NCBI GenBank assembly: GCA_964636705.1
Contig: CAZWUJ010000001.1
Span: forward strand, 62,001-126,000
From: VXRJ01 sp964636705
GTDB lineage: Bacteria > Acidobacteriota > Vicinamibacteria > Vicinamibacterales > UBA8438
Length of the DNA: 64,000 nucleotides
Reading direction: 5' to 3'
A program made the position numbers and the translations under genes. The notes under the pieces were generated by a model. The model ran no database searches. It was not told the DNA's origin and saw nothing but the letters and a program-made list of their open reading frames with translations. This document shows, one piece after another, positions 51,447-60,846 of the stretch (position 1 is the first letter of the stretch; every line of letters begins with the position of its first letter).

Positions 51447-54400
51447 AGAACGGGGGTATCGCCTGGTTCGCCCGGAATCCTGTCGCCGCCAACCTGATGA
51501 TGGTGTTCATCATCGCGAGCGGTCTCATCGCGACCAACGCGATTACCGAAGAGGTGTTTCCGGAGGTCGAGCTCGATCGGATCAGCATTCAGGTGCCCTA
51601 TCTCGGCGCGGCGCCGGAAGAGGTCGAAGAAGGCGTCGTCATCCGGATCGAAGAGGCTATTCAGGGCATCGACGGCATCAAGCAGGTCGTGTCGACGGCC
51701 TCCGAAGGCAGTGCTTCGGTCATGGTCGAGCTTGAGCTCGGCGCCGATTCGCGCCGGGTGGTCGACGAGGTCAAGAACAACGTAGACGCGATCACGACCT
51801 TCCCACTTGAGACCGAAGAACCGATCATCCGCGAGCTGATCGCCCGCAACCAGGTAGTCGACATTTCAGTCTCCGGGCAGACCGACGTCTTTGCCCTCAA
51901 GGCGATGGCCGAGGAGGTGCGCGACGAATTGTCGAGCCTGCCCGGCATCACGCAGGTCGAACTCGTCAGCGCCCCGCCGTATGAGATCTCCATCGAAGTC
52001 TCGGAAGTGGCCCTCCGCCGTCACGGCCTGACGTTCGATCAAGTGGCGGACGCCGTGCGGCGTTCCTCGCTCGACCTGCCGGGCGGTTCTGTGCGCACCG
52101 ATGGCGGTGAAATCCTCCTGCGGACCGTCGGTCAGGCCTACCGCGGCCACGAATACGAAGACCTCGTTCTCTGGACGCGGCCCGACGGCACCCGCCTCCA
52201 TCTCGGCGACGTCGCGACCGTCATCGACGGATTCGAGGAAACCGATCAGTTCGCCCGATTCGACCGGGAGCCGACGGTCATGGTGTCCGTATTCCGGACC
52301 GGCGATCAGAGCGCCCTGGATATCGCTGAAGACGTCACTCGCTATGTAGAGGACAAGGAACCGCAACTCCCAGCCGGAATCTCGATGGTGATCTGGCAGG
52401 ACCAGGCGGAAGTGCTGAACGACCGGCTGGTGCTGATGCTTCGGAATGGCGCGACCGGCTTCGCCCTGGTGTTCGTGGTCCTGGCGCTCTTCCTGGAGCT
52501 CCGCCTTGCGTTCTGGGTAAGCCTTGGCATCCCGATCTCCTTCCTCGGAGCGATCGCACTGATGCCGGGTTTCGATGTCACGGTGAACGTCATCTCGCTG
52601 TTCGCGTTCATCCTCGTCCTGGGAATTGTCGTGGACGACGCCATCATTGTTGGCGAGAACATCTACAGGCATCAGGAGAACCATGGCGACGGGCTTCGCG
52701 GGTCCATCGAAGGCGCGCGAGAAATCGCGAAACCGGTCGTCTTCGCAGTGCTGACTACGGTGGCGGCATTCATGCCGCTGATGTTCGTGCCGGGCATGAT
52801 GGGGAAGATCTTCCGGGTCATCCCGCTCATCGTCATTCCCTGCCTGCTCTTTTCCCTGATCGAGTCGCTCGGTATCCTGCCGGCCCATCTGTCGCACATG
52901 CCGAAGCGGCGTGCGCCGGGCCGCTGGCGTTCCTTCCAGCAGTTCTTTGCGAACGGATTGAAGGCGTTCGTGCGGAAGGTCTATGAGCCGATCCTCGAGA
53001 CCGCACTCCGGTGGCGTTACGTAACCGCCGCGGTCGGTTTGGCGACTCTCATCCTGACCGGCGGGATGGTGCTGGGAGGATGGACCAACTTCCACTTCTT
53101 CCCGTCAATCGAAGCTGATTTCATGGCGGCTTCCGTCACCATGCCACAGGGCACCCCGGCCGATGTGACCGCGGTGGCAGTCGAGAAGATGGAAGCGGGC
53201 GCCACGCGGTTGCGCTCGCGGCTTCGGCAGGAGACCGGAATGGACTATTTCCGCCACGTGACGGCGGCGGTCGGCGACCAGCCGATGGCGTCACGCGGCG
53301 GAGGGCCAATGGGTCCGACGGAGGTCATCTCGGCGGCGAACATCGGCGAGGTTAGCGTCGAGCTCGCGCCGGCGGAGACGCGAGCCTACACGAGCGAGCA
53401 GCTCGGGAACATGTGGCGGGAGGAAACGGGGCCGATCCCGGAGGCCGTCGACCTCAACTTCGCGATGTCCATCATGACTCCCGGCGAGGACGTCGATGTC
53501 CAGCTCGCGGGACCGGACGTTGAACTGCTGCGCGCGGCGGCGGAGGAGGTCAAGGGCCGGCTGGCCGAGTACGCGGGCGTCTACGAGATCTCGGATTCCT
53601 TCCGCGCCGGGAAGGAGGAAATGCAGCTCGGGATCAAGCCGGCGGCGGAGACACTCGGGCTTACGCTGCAGGACCTGGGCCGCCAGGTCCGGCAGGCCTT
53701 CTACGGCGAAGAAGCGCAACGGATCCAGCGGGGACGGGACGACATCCGTGTCATGGTTCGCTACCCGCAGGACGATCGGCGGTCGCTCGGAGACCTGGAG
53801 AACATGCGGATTCGGACGCCGGGCGGCGTCGAGGTACCGTTCAGCCAGGTCGCCGAGGTGGAACCGGGGCGGGGCTACGCGTCCATCAAACGCGTCGATC
53901 GCAACCGCGCCGTCAACGTCACCGCGGCGGTCGATCCGGCCATCACGTCTTCGAACGCCGTCATCGCCGATCTGCGCGACCGCATCCTCCCCGACGTGCT
54001 CGCCGACTACCCGGGCGTCTTCTATACATTCGAGGGCGTTCAGGCGGAGCAGGTGGATGCGGTCGGCGGCCTGCAACGCGGTTTTGTCCTCGCCCTGCTG
54101 ATGATCTTCGCCCTGCTCGCGGTGCCCCTCCGATCCTACGTTCAGCCGCTCATCATCATGGGCGCCATCCCGTTCGGACTGGTCGGTGCCATCTGGGGAC
54201 ACATGGTGATGGGTCTCGACGTCACGATGATGTCGATGTTCGGCCTGGTCGCGCTGACGGGAGTGGTCGTCAACGACAGCCTGGTCATGGTCGACTTCAT
54301 CAACCGCGCACGCAAGGTGCACGAAGACGTGGGCCGCCGCGTCCGCAGGGAGGGCGGCGTTCAGCTGGACCGTTACGAATTCGACTCCACCGGCCTCAAG

Positions 54401-54727
54401 CTCGCCATCCGCGAAGCTGGCAGCAACCGGTTCCGCCCCATTCTGCTCACGTCCCTCACGACGTTCTTCGGTCTGGCTCCGCTCATGATCGAGCGCAGCA
54501 TGCAGGCGGCCTTCCTGGTCCCGATGGCGGTGTCACTGGCGTTCGGCGTCTTGTTCGCCACCTTCATCACGCTGATCCTGGTGCCGACCGCCTACTTGAT
54601 CCTCGACGACATCCAGCGGTCCATGCGGTGGCTGTCCGGGCGCGGGGCTGCCGTGGCGGCCCAACCCGCCGACGTGCCACTTCCTGCGGACGGCGTCGGC
54701 GCACCCGTTGCCCGAACGTCGTCCTGA
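51443..54727 (+). CDS. RND inner-membrane efflux transporter
   Basis: A 1094-residue HAE1-type RND pump. It opens with AWFARNPVAANLMMVFIIASGL (first TM), periplasmic porter repeats, and TM4 with GIVVDDAIIVGENI, whose paired Asp are the proton relay. A second half repeats the layout, with LVALTGVVVNDSLVMVDFINRAR in TM10. It exports toxic compounds with the adaptor and the TolC-like channel using proton flow. It stops 1 nt before the stop of the convergent TlpA-like gene. Confidence 0.93.
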   Translation: MKNGGIAWFARNPVAANLMMVFIIASGLIATNAITEEVFPEVELDRISIQVPYLGAAPEEVEEGVVIRIEEAIQGIDGIKQVVSTASEGSASVMVELELGADSRRVVDEVKNNVDAITTFPLETEEPIIRELIARNQVVDISVSGQTDVFALKAMAEEVRDELSSLPGITQVELVSAPPYEISIEVSEVALRRHGLTFDQVADAVRRSSLDLPGGSVRTDGGEILLRTVGQAYRGHEYEDLVLWTRPDGTRLHLGDVATVIDGFEETDQFARFDREPTVMVSVFRTGDQSALDIAEDVTRYVEDKEPQLPAGISMVIWQDQAEVLNDRLVLMLRNGATGFALVFVVLALFLELRLAFWVSLGIPISFLGAIALMPGFDVTVNVISLFAFILVLGIVVDDAIIVGENIYRHQENHGDGLRGSIEGAREIAKPVVFAVLTTVAAFMPLMFVPGMMGKIFRVIPLIVIPCLLFSLIESLGILPAHLSHMPKRRAPGRWRSFQQFFANGLKAFVRKVYEPILETALRWRYVTAAVGLATLILTGGMVLGGWTNFHFFPSIEADFMAASVTMPQGTPADVTAVAVEKMEAGATRLRSRLRQETGMDYFRHVTAAVGDQPMASRGGGPMGPTEVISAANIGEVSVELAPAETRAYTSEQLGNMWREETGPIPEAVDLNFAMSIMTPGEDVDVQLAGPDVELLRAAAEEVKGRLAEYAGVYEISDSFRAGKEEMQLGIKPAAETLGLTLQDLGRQVRQAFYGEEAQRIQRGRDDIRVMVRYPQDDRRSLGDLENMRIRTPGGVEVPFSQVAEVEPGRGYASIKRVDRNRAVNVTAAVDPAITSSNAVIADLRDRILPDVLADYPGVFYTFEGVQAEQVDAVGGLQRGFVLALLMIFALLAVPLRSYVQPLIIMGAIPFGLVGAIWGHMVMGLDVTMMSMFGLVALTGVVVNDSLVMVDFINRARKVHEDVGRRVRREGGVQLDRYEFDSTGLKLAIREAGSNRFRPILLTSLTTFFGLAPLMIERSMQAAFLVPMAVSLAFGVLFATFITLILVPTAYLILDDIQRSMRWLSGRGAAVAAQPADVPLPADGVGAPVARTSS

Positions 54728-54728
54728 C

Positions 54729-55586
54729 TCAGTTCGCGCCGGTGATCTCTGCGATCACCTGCTCGACCAGAGGCGGTGAGACGCCACACGCCGCGTCGTT
54801 GATCCGGCACTGCGCCAGCGTCAACTGGCAACCGCATGGACAGCCGTCGCTGTTCAGCCGGCGGAGCGCCTCCTCTTTCTGTGCGGGACTGATCTCCGAG
54901 AGATCGACTCCCGGAATCTCGGTCGCCTGCGCGGCATTCGCCAGGAGGATCTGCGTGTTCGGCGCGACCAACTCCACGGTTGCCTGATTCGGCAGAGACG
55001 TCAGGTACCGCGCCTCCTGCTCAAGTACTACGGGGCTCACGAGGCCGACGTGCGTCTGGACGATCTGCCCGGAGGTATCGACGATGAACGACGTGGGCAG
55101 TGCGAAGACACCCGGAAACGCCCGCTTGATCTCCGGCGTCGACATCACGATGGGGTAGTTGACACCGTACTGCGATGCGAACGCTTCGACAACGTCCGTG
55201 CCACCTGCATCCTCCGAGACGCCGATGACGGTGAGGTGATCCGGATAGCGCGCGGCCAGTTGCACCAGGTACGGAACCTCCTCGCGGCACGGCCCGCACC
55301 AGGTGGCCCAGAAGTTCACGAGCACCGCCTTGCCGCGTTGATCCGCCATCGAGATCGTCTGCCCGTCCAGCGTCTCCATCACCAGGTCGGGAACCTGCGC
55401 TGGCGTGTCCACGAACTGCAGCGTTATCTCGGGCGGCGTCTCGAACAGCGCCGGCGGCGCAACGGAAGTGTCCGGTGTTGCGGACTGGTCGCTACTCCCT
55501 GTCCCGCATGCCGCGACGAACGCGAGCAGCACAGGCACGAAAACGACGGCGACGGTCCGATGGACGCGGTGATCAGTGATTCGCAT
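54729..55586 (-). CDS. TlpA-like thioredoxin lipoprotein with Cys-rich C-terminus
   Basis: A 285-residue lipoprotein (VLLAFVAACGTG) with a periplasmic thioredoxin domain: NFWATWCGPCREEVPYL active site and FALPTSFIVDTSG cis-Pro. The C-terminal 60 residues add a second motif, SDGCPCGCQLTLAQCRINDAACGVS, with five to six Cys in 20 residues, which I do not recognise as a named domain. AGAGGAAG precedes the ATG at 55586. Probably reduces or transfers disulfides outside the cytoplasm. Confidence 0.87.
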   Translation of the reverse strand: MRITDHRVHRTVAVVFVPVLLAFVAACGTGSSDQSATPDTSVAPPALFETPPEITLQFVDTPAQVPDLVMETLDGQTISMADQRGKAVLVNFWATWCGPCREEVPYLVQLAARYPDHLTVIGVSEDAGGTDVVEAFASQYGVNYPIVMSTPEIKRAFPGVFALPTSFIVDTSGQIVQTHVGLVSPVVLEQEARYLTSLPNQATVELVAPNTQILLANAAQATEIPGVDLSEISPAQKEEALRRLNSDGCPCGCQLTLAQCRINDAACGVSPPLVEQVIAEITGAN

Positions 55587-55636
55587 CGCTTCCTCTATAT
55601 GGCCTTGTGTAGATGCAGCCATTGTAGCCCCACACT

Positions 55637-55693
55637 CTAGCCCGACCATCGTCGCCTGCGGCTCCGATGGCCGCCCAGCCACGCCTATCCTAG
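55637..55693. repeat. CTAG-bounded repeat, module 1 only (copy B)
   Basis: 57 bp from CTAG (55637) to CTAG (55690), nearly identical to module 1 of copy A. It has CCATCG/CGATGG arms around GCC-TGC-GGC. The right CTAG supplies the stop of the YfcC-like gene. Confidence 0.78.
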
Positions 55694-57042
55694 CCGTAGC
55701 CGAGTTGCACCGCCGCGACGAGCGCAGCGGCCGCCACCAGATACAGCTTGACGAGCAACGGTACAGCGAAGGCAAGCCACCGCTGATAGGGGATACGGCC
55801 AAGCGCGAGCATCCCCATCAACAGGGCGTTCGTCGGAATCACCATGTTGGTGAAGCCGTCGCCGAATTGGAATGCGAGGACCGCCGTCTGCCGTGTCACT
55901 CCGGTCAGGTCGGCGAGTGGCGCCATGATCGGCATCGTCACGTAGGCCTGGCCCGAGCCGGACGGGATGAACAGATTGGCCGTTGTCTGCACCACCAGCA
56001 TGCCGAGCGCGGCGGCATGCGAGGGAAGCGCGGCCAGCGGCTGCGCCAGGCCGTACACGATGGTGTCGATAACCCGCGCGTCGGACAACACGACTTCGAT
56101 GGTGCGTGCGAAACCTATCAGGAGCGCGGTTGCGGTCATGTCCGCCGCGCCACCCAGAAACGCGCGCGCTGCCCGGTTCGGCGCCACGCCCGCCACCGCG
56201 GCGGCGATCAGGCCGATTCCGAGAAAGACCGCGGAGAGTTCGACAAGGTACCAACCTCGCGCCGCTACGCCCCAGACAAACAGGCCGATGCCGCCGGCGA
56301 GGACCGCGAGCACCGCCCAGCGCCGCACCGTGAAGCGCCGATCTTCCGGTAGTGCGAAGCCGTCGGAATAGTCGACACCCCGTACCAGACTGGCCGCCGG
56401 ATCTGCTCGGACGCGAGCGGCGTACCGCATGATGTGATGGACGCCGACTGCGCCGCAAACCAGAAGGAGCGCCCAGCGCGGGGCCTGTCCCGACGCTAAC
56501 GCCACTCCGGCGATGTCCTGCGCGATGAGCACCGTGAACGGATTGAACGCGGCGCAGGCGTAGCCGACCGCGGCGCCCACGTAGATGATGCCGACCCCCA
56601 CTATCGCGTCCAGGCGAAGCGCCAGGCACATCGTCACCAGAATCGGGACGAATGGCATGTATTCCTCGGCCATCCCGACGGTGGAGGAACCGATGGCGAA
56701 CAGGCCGACCGCGCCGCCAACCAGCCAGCCCGGCCGTGCGCCGAGCCGGGCGATTGCCGCGCCGATCGCCGCGTCGACGGCGCCGGTCGCCCGGATCACA
56801 CCGATCACGCCCCCCACAAGAAAAACGAAGAAGATGATCTCCTGCGCTGCGCCCAGACCCGCCGGGATAGAAGTCAGGAAGGCGAGCGGCGGCAGTGGCT
56901 CCGCTTCAACCACGTTGTACGTGCCCGGGACCACCCGCCGGCCGTCGCGCTCGAATTCTCCCGCCGGCAGAACCCAGCTCGCCGCCTGGGCAACCAGAAT
57001 CAGGGCAAAGATGAGGACGAGAGAATCGGGAAACCGGCGCAC
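55690..57042 (-). CDS. YfcC-family inner-membrane carrier
   Basis: A 450-residue protein with about 12 hydrophobic segments, starting RRFPDSLVLIFALILVAQAASWVLPAGEFER, the YfcC/DcuC-like opening. Later motifs are GSSTVGMAEEYMPFVPILV and TTANLFIPSGSGQAYVTMPIMAPLAD. It likely moves a carboxylate or amino acid across the membrane; the substrate is unknown. Stop TAG lies in the CTAG of repeat copy B. It follows the reductase gene by 8 nt on the minus strand. Confidence 0.85.
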   Translation of the reverse strand: MRRFPDSLVLIFALILVAQAASWVLPAGEFERDGRRVVPGTYNVVEAEPLPPLAFLTSIPAGLGAAQEIIFFVFLVGGVIGVIRATGAVDAAIGAAIARLGARPGWLVGGAVGLFAIGSSTVGMAEEYMPFVPILVTMCLALRLDAIVGVGIIYVGAAVGYACAAFNPFTVLIAQDIAGVALASGQAPRWALLLVCGAVGVHHIMRYAARVRADPAASLVRGVDYSDGFALPEDRRFTVRRWAVLAVLAGGIGLFVWGVAARGWYLVELSAVFLGIGLIAAAVAGVAPNRAARAFLGGAADMTATALLIGFARTIEVVLSDARVIDTIVYGLAQPLAALPSHAAALGMLVVQTTANLFIPSGSGQAYVTMPIMAPLADLTGVTRQTAVLAFQFGDGFTNMVIPTNALLMGMLALGRIPYQRWLAFAVPLLVKLYLVAAAALVAAVQLGYG

Positions 57043-57050
57043 GCTGGAAC

Positions 57051-58085
57051 CTACCGCGCCGGCTCTTCCGCCACTCGAACGAGCAGCTTGCCGAAGTTCT
57101 TCCCCTCGAGGAGACCGAGGAAGGCCGGTATCGCCTGGTTAATCCCGTCGACGATGTCCTCGCGGTAACGGATTCGGCCGTCGCGAAGCCACGCGGCAAC
57201 CTCGCGGAGGAAATCCGCCTCGCGGTCACGATGATCGAAGACGATGAATCCGCGGAGAGTGATGCGCCGAACCAGCGTCAACCCCATCAACCTGGGGACG
57301 CCGTCCGGTCCGGGAGGCGCGCCGGTCAGGTTGTAGTTCGCGATCCGGCCGCAGACCGGTACACGGGCAAACGTATTGAGCAGCGGCAGCACCGCGTCGA
57401 ACACCTTGCCGCCGACGTTCTCGAAGTAGACGTCGATACCGTTGGGACATGCCGTGCGCAATGCGTCGGCCAGATCGTCGCGCCGGTGGCTGACACACGC
57501 ATCGAAGCCAAGCTCGCCGACGACGTAGTCGCACTTCTCCCGCGCGCCGGCGATGCCCACGACGCGGCACCCCTTGATGCGCGCAATCTGTCCGACCACC
57601 GCGCCGACAGCACCCGAGGCAGCCGAGACCACAACCGTCTCTCCCGGTTGCGGGCGGCCATGATCGAGCAGGCCGACATAAGCCGTCATCCCGGGCATGC
57701 CGAGGACGCCGAGCGCGGTCGAGACTGGCGCCGCGGACGGATCGAGCTTCCGGGCGCCAGCGCCGTCTGACAAGGCGTACTGCTGCCAGCCGTTCGCGTT
57801 CAGGACGATGTCGCCAGGCACGTAGCCATCCAGGTTCGAGTGAACGACTTCCGAGACTGTTCCCCCGACCATCACCTCACCGAGCCCGACGCTTGGCGCG
57901 TACGACGGCCCAGGGTTCATCCGGCCGCGCATGTACGGATCGAGTGAGAGATAGATCGTCCGGCATAGCATCTGGCCGGCGCCCGGCGCGGGCACCGGAC
58001 TATCGATGATGGTGAAATCCGACTCGCGCGGGAAACCGCGCGGATGCGCAGCAAGGCGAACCTGCCAGTTGGTGGTCGGGGTCAT
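57051..58085 (-). CDS. NADP-dependent oxidoreductase of the leukotriene B4/prostaglandin reductase type
   Basis: A 344-residue MDR-superfamily enzyme without the zinc ligands. It opens with TNWQVRLAAHPRGFPRESDF, then LSLDPYMRGRM, GMPGMTAYVGLLDHGRPQPGETVVVSAASGAVGAVVGQIARIKGCRVVGIAG (NADP site) and CYFENVGGKV-like VYFENVGG. Such enzymes reduce alpha,beta-unsaturated carbonyls (curcumin/alkenal reductase). ATG 58085 is the standard start. It is followed by the YfcC gene. Confidence 0.9.
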   Translation of the reverse strand: MTPTTNWQVRLAAHPRGFPRESDFTIIDSPVPAPGAGQMLCRTIYLSLDPYMRGRMNPGPSYAPSVGLGEVMVGGTVSEVVHSNLDGYVPGDIVLNANGWQQYALSDGAGARKLDPSAAPVSTALGVLGMPGMTAYVGLLDHGRPQPGETVVVSAASGAVGAVVGQIARIKGCRVVGIAGAREKCDYVVGELGFDACVSHRRDDLADALRTACPNGIDVYFENVGGKVFDAVLPLLNTFARVPVCGRIANYNLTGAPPGPDGVPRLMGLTLVRRITLRGFIVFDHRDREADFLREVAAWLRDGRIRYREDIVDGINQAIPAFLGLLEGKNFGKLLVRVAEEPAR

Positions 58086-58105
58086 CCGGGTCGCTGGCCG
58101 CCCCG

Positions 58106-58474
58106 TCACGGCTGGCGGGTCGCCTCCCAGCTTCCTTCGCCAACGCCGCCGTAGTCGCATGTCCCGCGCATCGCGTCGCCGTCGATTGTTCCTGTGTATA
58201 CCGCTTCCGCGCCTTCGCTGCCGAAGCGAAACTCGATCTCGTTCCCAGTGACCGTGCCTGTCACGTCTGCTGTGCCGAACGTCCCCTGATAGGTGCCCGT
58301 CAGCATCTCTCCCTGCTGCTCGAAGACGAAGACGGGCTCGCCACCGCCAATGTCCAGTTCGACGACGAAGTTCCAGGTGCCAGTGACGTCGACCTGGGCG
58401 GCTCCCACGACGCCCCCAGGAAGCACCAACTGCAACACCGGAAGGACCAGGAGCACCATGGCCACCGGGATCAT
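58106..58474 (-). CDS. Small exported protein of unknown function
   Basis: About 122 residues from ATG 58474: a signal peptide (MIPVAMVLLVLPVLQLVLPGG) then a mature domain of short beta strands (TGTWNFVVELDIGGGEPVFVFEQQGEMLTGTYQG, EAVYTGTIDGDAMRGTC). This looks like a small lipocalin/SHOCT-like barrel; exported copies are frequent in Acidobacteria but uncharacterised. ATG 58537 is in frame with an AGGA and a -10-like TACGCT 9 nt upstream, and would add 21 residues. No functional motif. Confidence 0.65.
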   Translation of the reverse strand: MIPVAMVLLVLPVLQLVLPGGVVGAAQVDVTGTWNFVVELDIGGGEPVFVFEQQGEMLTGTYQGTFGTADVTGTVTGNEIEFRFGSEGAEAVYTGTIDGDAMRGTCDYGGVGEGSWEATRQP

Positions 58475-58537
58475 CCGACGCACCTGATCGGGCCGCTTGC
58501 CGGAACCAATCCGACGGCTCGAGCTACCGGTGTGCAT

Positions 58538-58771
58538 CGTTCCTGCAGCGTAGCCTCTCGACGAATGAATGGCAACGGGGCCGTTGCTTTCTCCCGCGAC
58601 AGCGAGTACGCTGGCGTGACCACGGTTGCGAACACGCTCGCTTCAACCGAGATCGAGAGCAGACGAGCCTCATAGACTTCGCCTCCCCTCCTTCGGATGA
58701 TCCCGCGGCGATGCGCTTCCCTATATCGGCAAACCAGGTGACGTGACACAGATCAAGGCAAGGAGCAACGG
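58538..58771. other. Intergenic region with weak promoter signals only
   Basis: On the minus strand, TTGCCA (58570-58575), 17 nt and TACGCT (58547-58552) could drive the small exported gene. I see nothing else structured before the RRM gene, whose ATG has AAGGAG. Confidence 0.4.
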
Positions 58772-59083
58772 ATGGGTCAGCGATTGTACGTTGGGAACAT
58801 TCCCTTCGCGGCAGGCGAGGACGACTTGCGCGAACTGTTCGGGCAGTTCGGGGCAATCCAGTCGGTCTACATCGTGAATGACCGCGCGACCGGACGGCCG
58901 CGCGGTTTCGCATTCGTCGAAATGGCGAATCAGGCTGACGCGCAGCGGGCGATCGAGCAGCTCGATCAGAGCGAGTTTCAAGGGAGGCGGTTGACGGTCA
59001 ACGAGGCGCGTCCACGCGAATCGCGCCCCGGTCCCCCGCCGAGCGACGACTTCCGCGGCGGCCGGCGCGAACCGCGCTGGTAA
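58772..59083 (+). CDS. RRM RNA-binding protein
   Basis: A 103-residue protein: one RNA recognition motif (residues 4-80) with RNP2 LYVGNIPF and RNP1 RGFAFVEM, followed by an Arg/Gly/Pro-rich tail. Bacterial single-RRM proteins of this kind (Rbp type) are usually cold-induced or RNA chaperones. A strong AAGGAG site sits upstream. Confidence 0.92.
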   Translation: MGQRLYVGNIPFAAGEDDLRELFGQFGAIQSVYIVNDRATGRPRGFAFVEMANQADAQRAIEQLDQSEFQGRRLTVNEARPRESRPGPPPSDDFRGGRREPRW

Positions 59084-59127
59084 GCCAGCCGCTACGCGGA
59101 CGTCGTCAGCCGTAGAATCGAACGACG

Positions 59128-60840
59128 ATGGCCGCAATCCAACCACACAGCACAATCCATGACGTCGTCGTCATCGGCTCCGGCGCCGGTGGCGCTACTG
59201 CGGCGTACGCGCTGACCCGCGCGGGCATTTCCGTCACGCTCCTTGAAGCGGGTCCGATGCTCGACCCGCTTGCCGAGTTCAAGGAGCACCGTTGGCCCTA
59301 TGAGTACGGCCACCGCGGCGCCGAGGAGGGAGGCGCCGCGTACTTCGGTGAGGGGAAGTCCTTCGGCTTCTTCACTACGACGAGCGGAGGCTGGGAACTC
59401 ACCGGCGAGCCCTACACCGTTGCCGACGACACCGACGACTTCTGGTGGTTTCGTTCCAGGATCGTGGGCGGGCGGACCAACCACTACGGACGGATGTCGT
59501 TCCGATTCTCGGACTACGACTTCCTGCCGCGCGACCGCGACGGGTTGGGCTGGAACTGGCCGATTCGCTACGAGGACATCGCGCCGTACTACGATCGGGC
59601 CGAGGAGTTCATTGGTGTCGTGGGCAGCCGCGAGGGAATCCGGAGCGCGCCGGACGGCGTCTTCCACGAACCGCCGCCGCCAAAAGCGCACGAACTGCTC
59701 ATCCAGCGCGCCAGCCACCGCATGGGAATCCCCTGCATTCCCAACCGGCGGGCGGTGATCACGCGTCCGATCAACGGACGCCCGGCATGCCACTACTGCG
59801 GACAGTGTGGGCGAGGCTGCCTGAGCGGCTCGAACTACTCGGCCAGTCAGACGCAGATCTTCCCGGCGATGGAGACAGGACGTCTCGAGGTCATCGATCT
59901 CGCGATGGCGCGCGCGATAACCACGGCGGCGGACGGTAGAGTCGATGGCGTCCTCTACATCGACAAGCGGACGGGGGAAGAGCGGCGCATTCGCTGCCGC
60001 GTGCTGGTAGTAGCCGCGAGCGCATGTGAATCGGCGCGCCTCCTGCTCAACTCCAGGACCGCGAGACATCCGGACGGCGTTGCCAACGGCTCGGGAGTTG
60101 TCGGCCGGTATCTGATGGACACTGTCGGCTTCGATATCAGCGGCCACGTGCCGGCTCTGGAAGGGATGCCCCGGTACAACAGCGACGGCGCGGGTGGCGC
60201 ACATCTGTACATGCCGTGGTGGGGCTGGGAAACGCAGGAGGCACTCGGGTTCCCGCGTGGCTACCACATCGAGATCGGGGGCGGCTACCGAATGCCCGGC
60301 ATCGGTCAGTTCGGCGGCGCGGCCCGCCGCGGCGGCTACGGCGTCGCGATCAAGGAGGAAGCCCGGCGTGACTACGGCACAACAGTAGCGTTCGCAGGCC
60401 GCGGCGAGATGATCCCGAACGATCGTAGCTGGTGCGAGCTCGATCCCGACGTCGTCGACAGTTGGGGAATCCCCGTGCTCCGCTTCCACTTCCAGTGGAG
60501 CGACCACGAGCGGCGGCAGGCAGAGCACATGCGCGAGACGTTCAACGAGCTGTTTCACCTGATGGGGGGAGAGCCGAACCGGCCGGGACGCCGGGACGCG
60601 GCCGGCATCTCGATTGGCGGCAGCATCATCCACGAAGTGGGTACGGTCCGGATGGGAAACGACCCGGAGACGTCCGCGCTCAACGGCTTCTGCCAGGCGC
60701 ACGAGGTGCCGAATCTCTTCGTTTGCGACGGCGCCAGCTTCGTCAGCAACCCGGACAAGAACCCGACGCTGACAATCAACGCGCTCGCCTGGAGGGCAGC
60801 CGACTATCTGGCCGAAGCGATGCGGCGCGGGGATCTGTAG
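59128..60840 (+). CDS. GMC oxidoreductase with Cys cluster (gluconate/glucoside dehydrogenase flavoprotein)
   Basis: A 570-residue flavoenzyme. FAD site VIGSGAGGATAAYAL (17-30), FWWFRSRIVGGRTNHYGRMSFR, the C-terminal HEVGTVRMGNDPETSALNGFCQAHEVPNLFVCDGASF and the NPTLTINALAWRAADYLA helix. A CHYCGQCGRGC motif at about residue 221 has four Cys spaced as in an iron-sulfur or haem-contact site, known in the gluconate 2-dehydrogenase large subunit class. It oxidises a sugar alcohol carbon. TAGAAT lies 10 nt before the ATG. Operon with the subunit-3 gene 6 nt after. Confidence 0.9.
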   Translation: MAAIQPHSTIHDVVVIGSGAGGATAAYALTRAGISVTLLEAGPMLDPLAEFKEHRWPYEYGHRGAEEGGAAYFGEGKSFGFFTTTSGGWELTGEPYTVADDTDDFWWFRSRIVGGRTNHYGRMSFRFSDYDFLPRDRDGLGWNWPIRYEDIAPYYDRAEEFIGVVGSREGIRSAPDGVFHEPPPPKAHELLIQRASHRMGIPCIPNRRAVITRPINGRPACHYCGQCGRGCLSGSNYSASQTQIFPAMETGRLEVIDLAMARAITTAADGRVDGVLYIDKRTGEERRIRCRVLVVAASACESARLLLNSRTARHPDGVANGSGVVGRYLMDTVGFDISGHVPALEGMPRYNSDGAGGAHLYMPWWGWETQEALGFPRGYHIEIGGGYRMPGIGQFGGAARRGGYGVAIKEEARRDYGTTVAFAGRGEMIPNDRSWCELDPDVVDSWGIPVLRFHFQWSDHERRQAEHMRETFNELFHLMGGEPNRPGRRDAAGISIGGSIIHEVGTVRMGNDPETSALNGFCQAHEVPNLFVCDGASFVSNPDKNPTLTINALAWRAADYLAEAMRRGDL

Positions 60841-60846
60841 GGCGAA

